A stretch of 30,306 bases of DNA from a virus. Location: positions 1 to 30,306 of IMG/VR virus record IMGVR_UViG_3300042923_000513; one strand, given 5' to 3'. Positions 30,248 through 30,306 of this stretch are shown piece by piece (positions within the stretch are counted from its first letter, which is position 1; each line of letters starts with the position of its first letter). The notes below the pieces were generated by a model that was not told the DNA's origin, did no database searches, and saw only the letters and a list, made by a program, of their open reading frames with translations. The translations under genes and the position numbers were made by a program.

Positions 30248-30306
30248 ATGGGTAGTGGTGGTTGGACTACTCCAAAATGGTATCAGTGGCCCACATTAAT
30301 ACTGTG
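30248..30306 (+). CDS. Start of next lysis-module gene (partial)
   Basis: ATG 30248 lies ten bases after AAGGAGG (30231-30237). An in-frame ATG 30239 overlaps the previous stop (ATGA) but sits too close to the site. Only about 19 residues are visible (MGSGGWTTPKWYQWPTLIL). By position it is a lysis gene, such as endolysin or a second membrane protein, but the fragment is too short to decide. Confidence 0.5.
   Translation, partial: MGSGGWTTPKWYQWPTLIL

Noticed and set aside
1-30306. CRISPR array, tRNA, integrase or insertion sequence
   Set aside because: No regularly spaced repeats, cloverleaf, recombinase or transposase motif was found when reading both strands.

Overview
The window is the late (structural) region of a contractile-tailed (myovirus-type) prophage or phage of a Gram-positive-lineage anaerobe. 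Strong AGGAGG ribosome sites, moderate AT content, a BRO-N/KilAC antirepressor and a DUF2513 protein fit a Bacillota host. I lean to Negativicutes, but that is an inference from family content, not proof. No integrase, att site, tRNA, rRNA or CRISPR array is visible.

Layout. 1-189: end of an upstream gene and a regulatory gap. 190-12420: DNA packaging and head, with terminase small and large subunits, a DUF1073 portal, a MuF-like minor head protein, several small accessory genes, a beta-helix protein with a small partner, a DUF2213 prohead protease with a nested scaffold, a cement-like protein, a DUF2184 major capsid protein, a DUF4054 connector and head-completion proteins. 12421-17415: neck/tail terminator, sheath, tube, tail assembly chaperone (with a -1 frameshift product) and a tape measure protein carrying a lytic transglycosylase domain. 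17412-18131 and 21258-25402: baseplate (Dit-like, plug, hub, spike, gp25-like, gpJ-like, DUF2612). 25414-29586: two fibre proteins sharing an N-terminal adaptor. 29648 to the end: XhlA-like protein, a holin-like protein and the start of another gene, i.e. the lysis cassette.

The baseplate operon is interrupted at 18128-21239 by a 3.1-kb accessory (moron) island with genes on both strands. It holds a secreted protein, an unknown protein, a DUF2513 protein, a candidate type I toxin-antitoxin locus (29-aa hydrophobic peptide with a convergent antisense RNA), a frameshifted ribbon-helix-helix fragment, a possible small RNA, two tiny ORFs and an antirepressor, closed by a terminator.

Most noteworthy: the candidate type I toxin-antitoxin locus near 19584-19879; a TTTTTTC slippery site in the tail chaperone gene that opens a start-less -1 frame to 15433; and two genes whose ideal ribosome sites point to AUA or AUC rather than a standard start codon. 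All functional calls come from reading the protein sequences; no database search was run.
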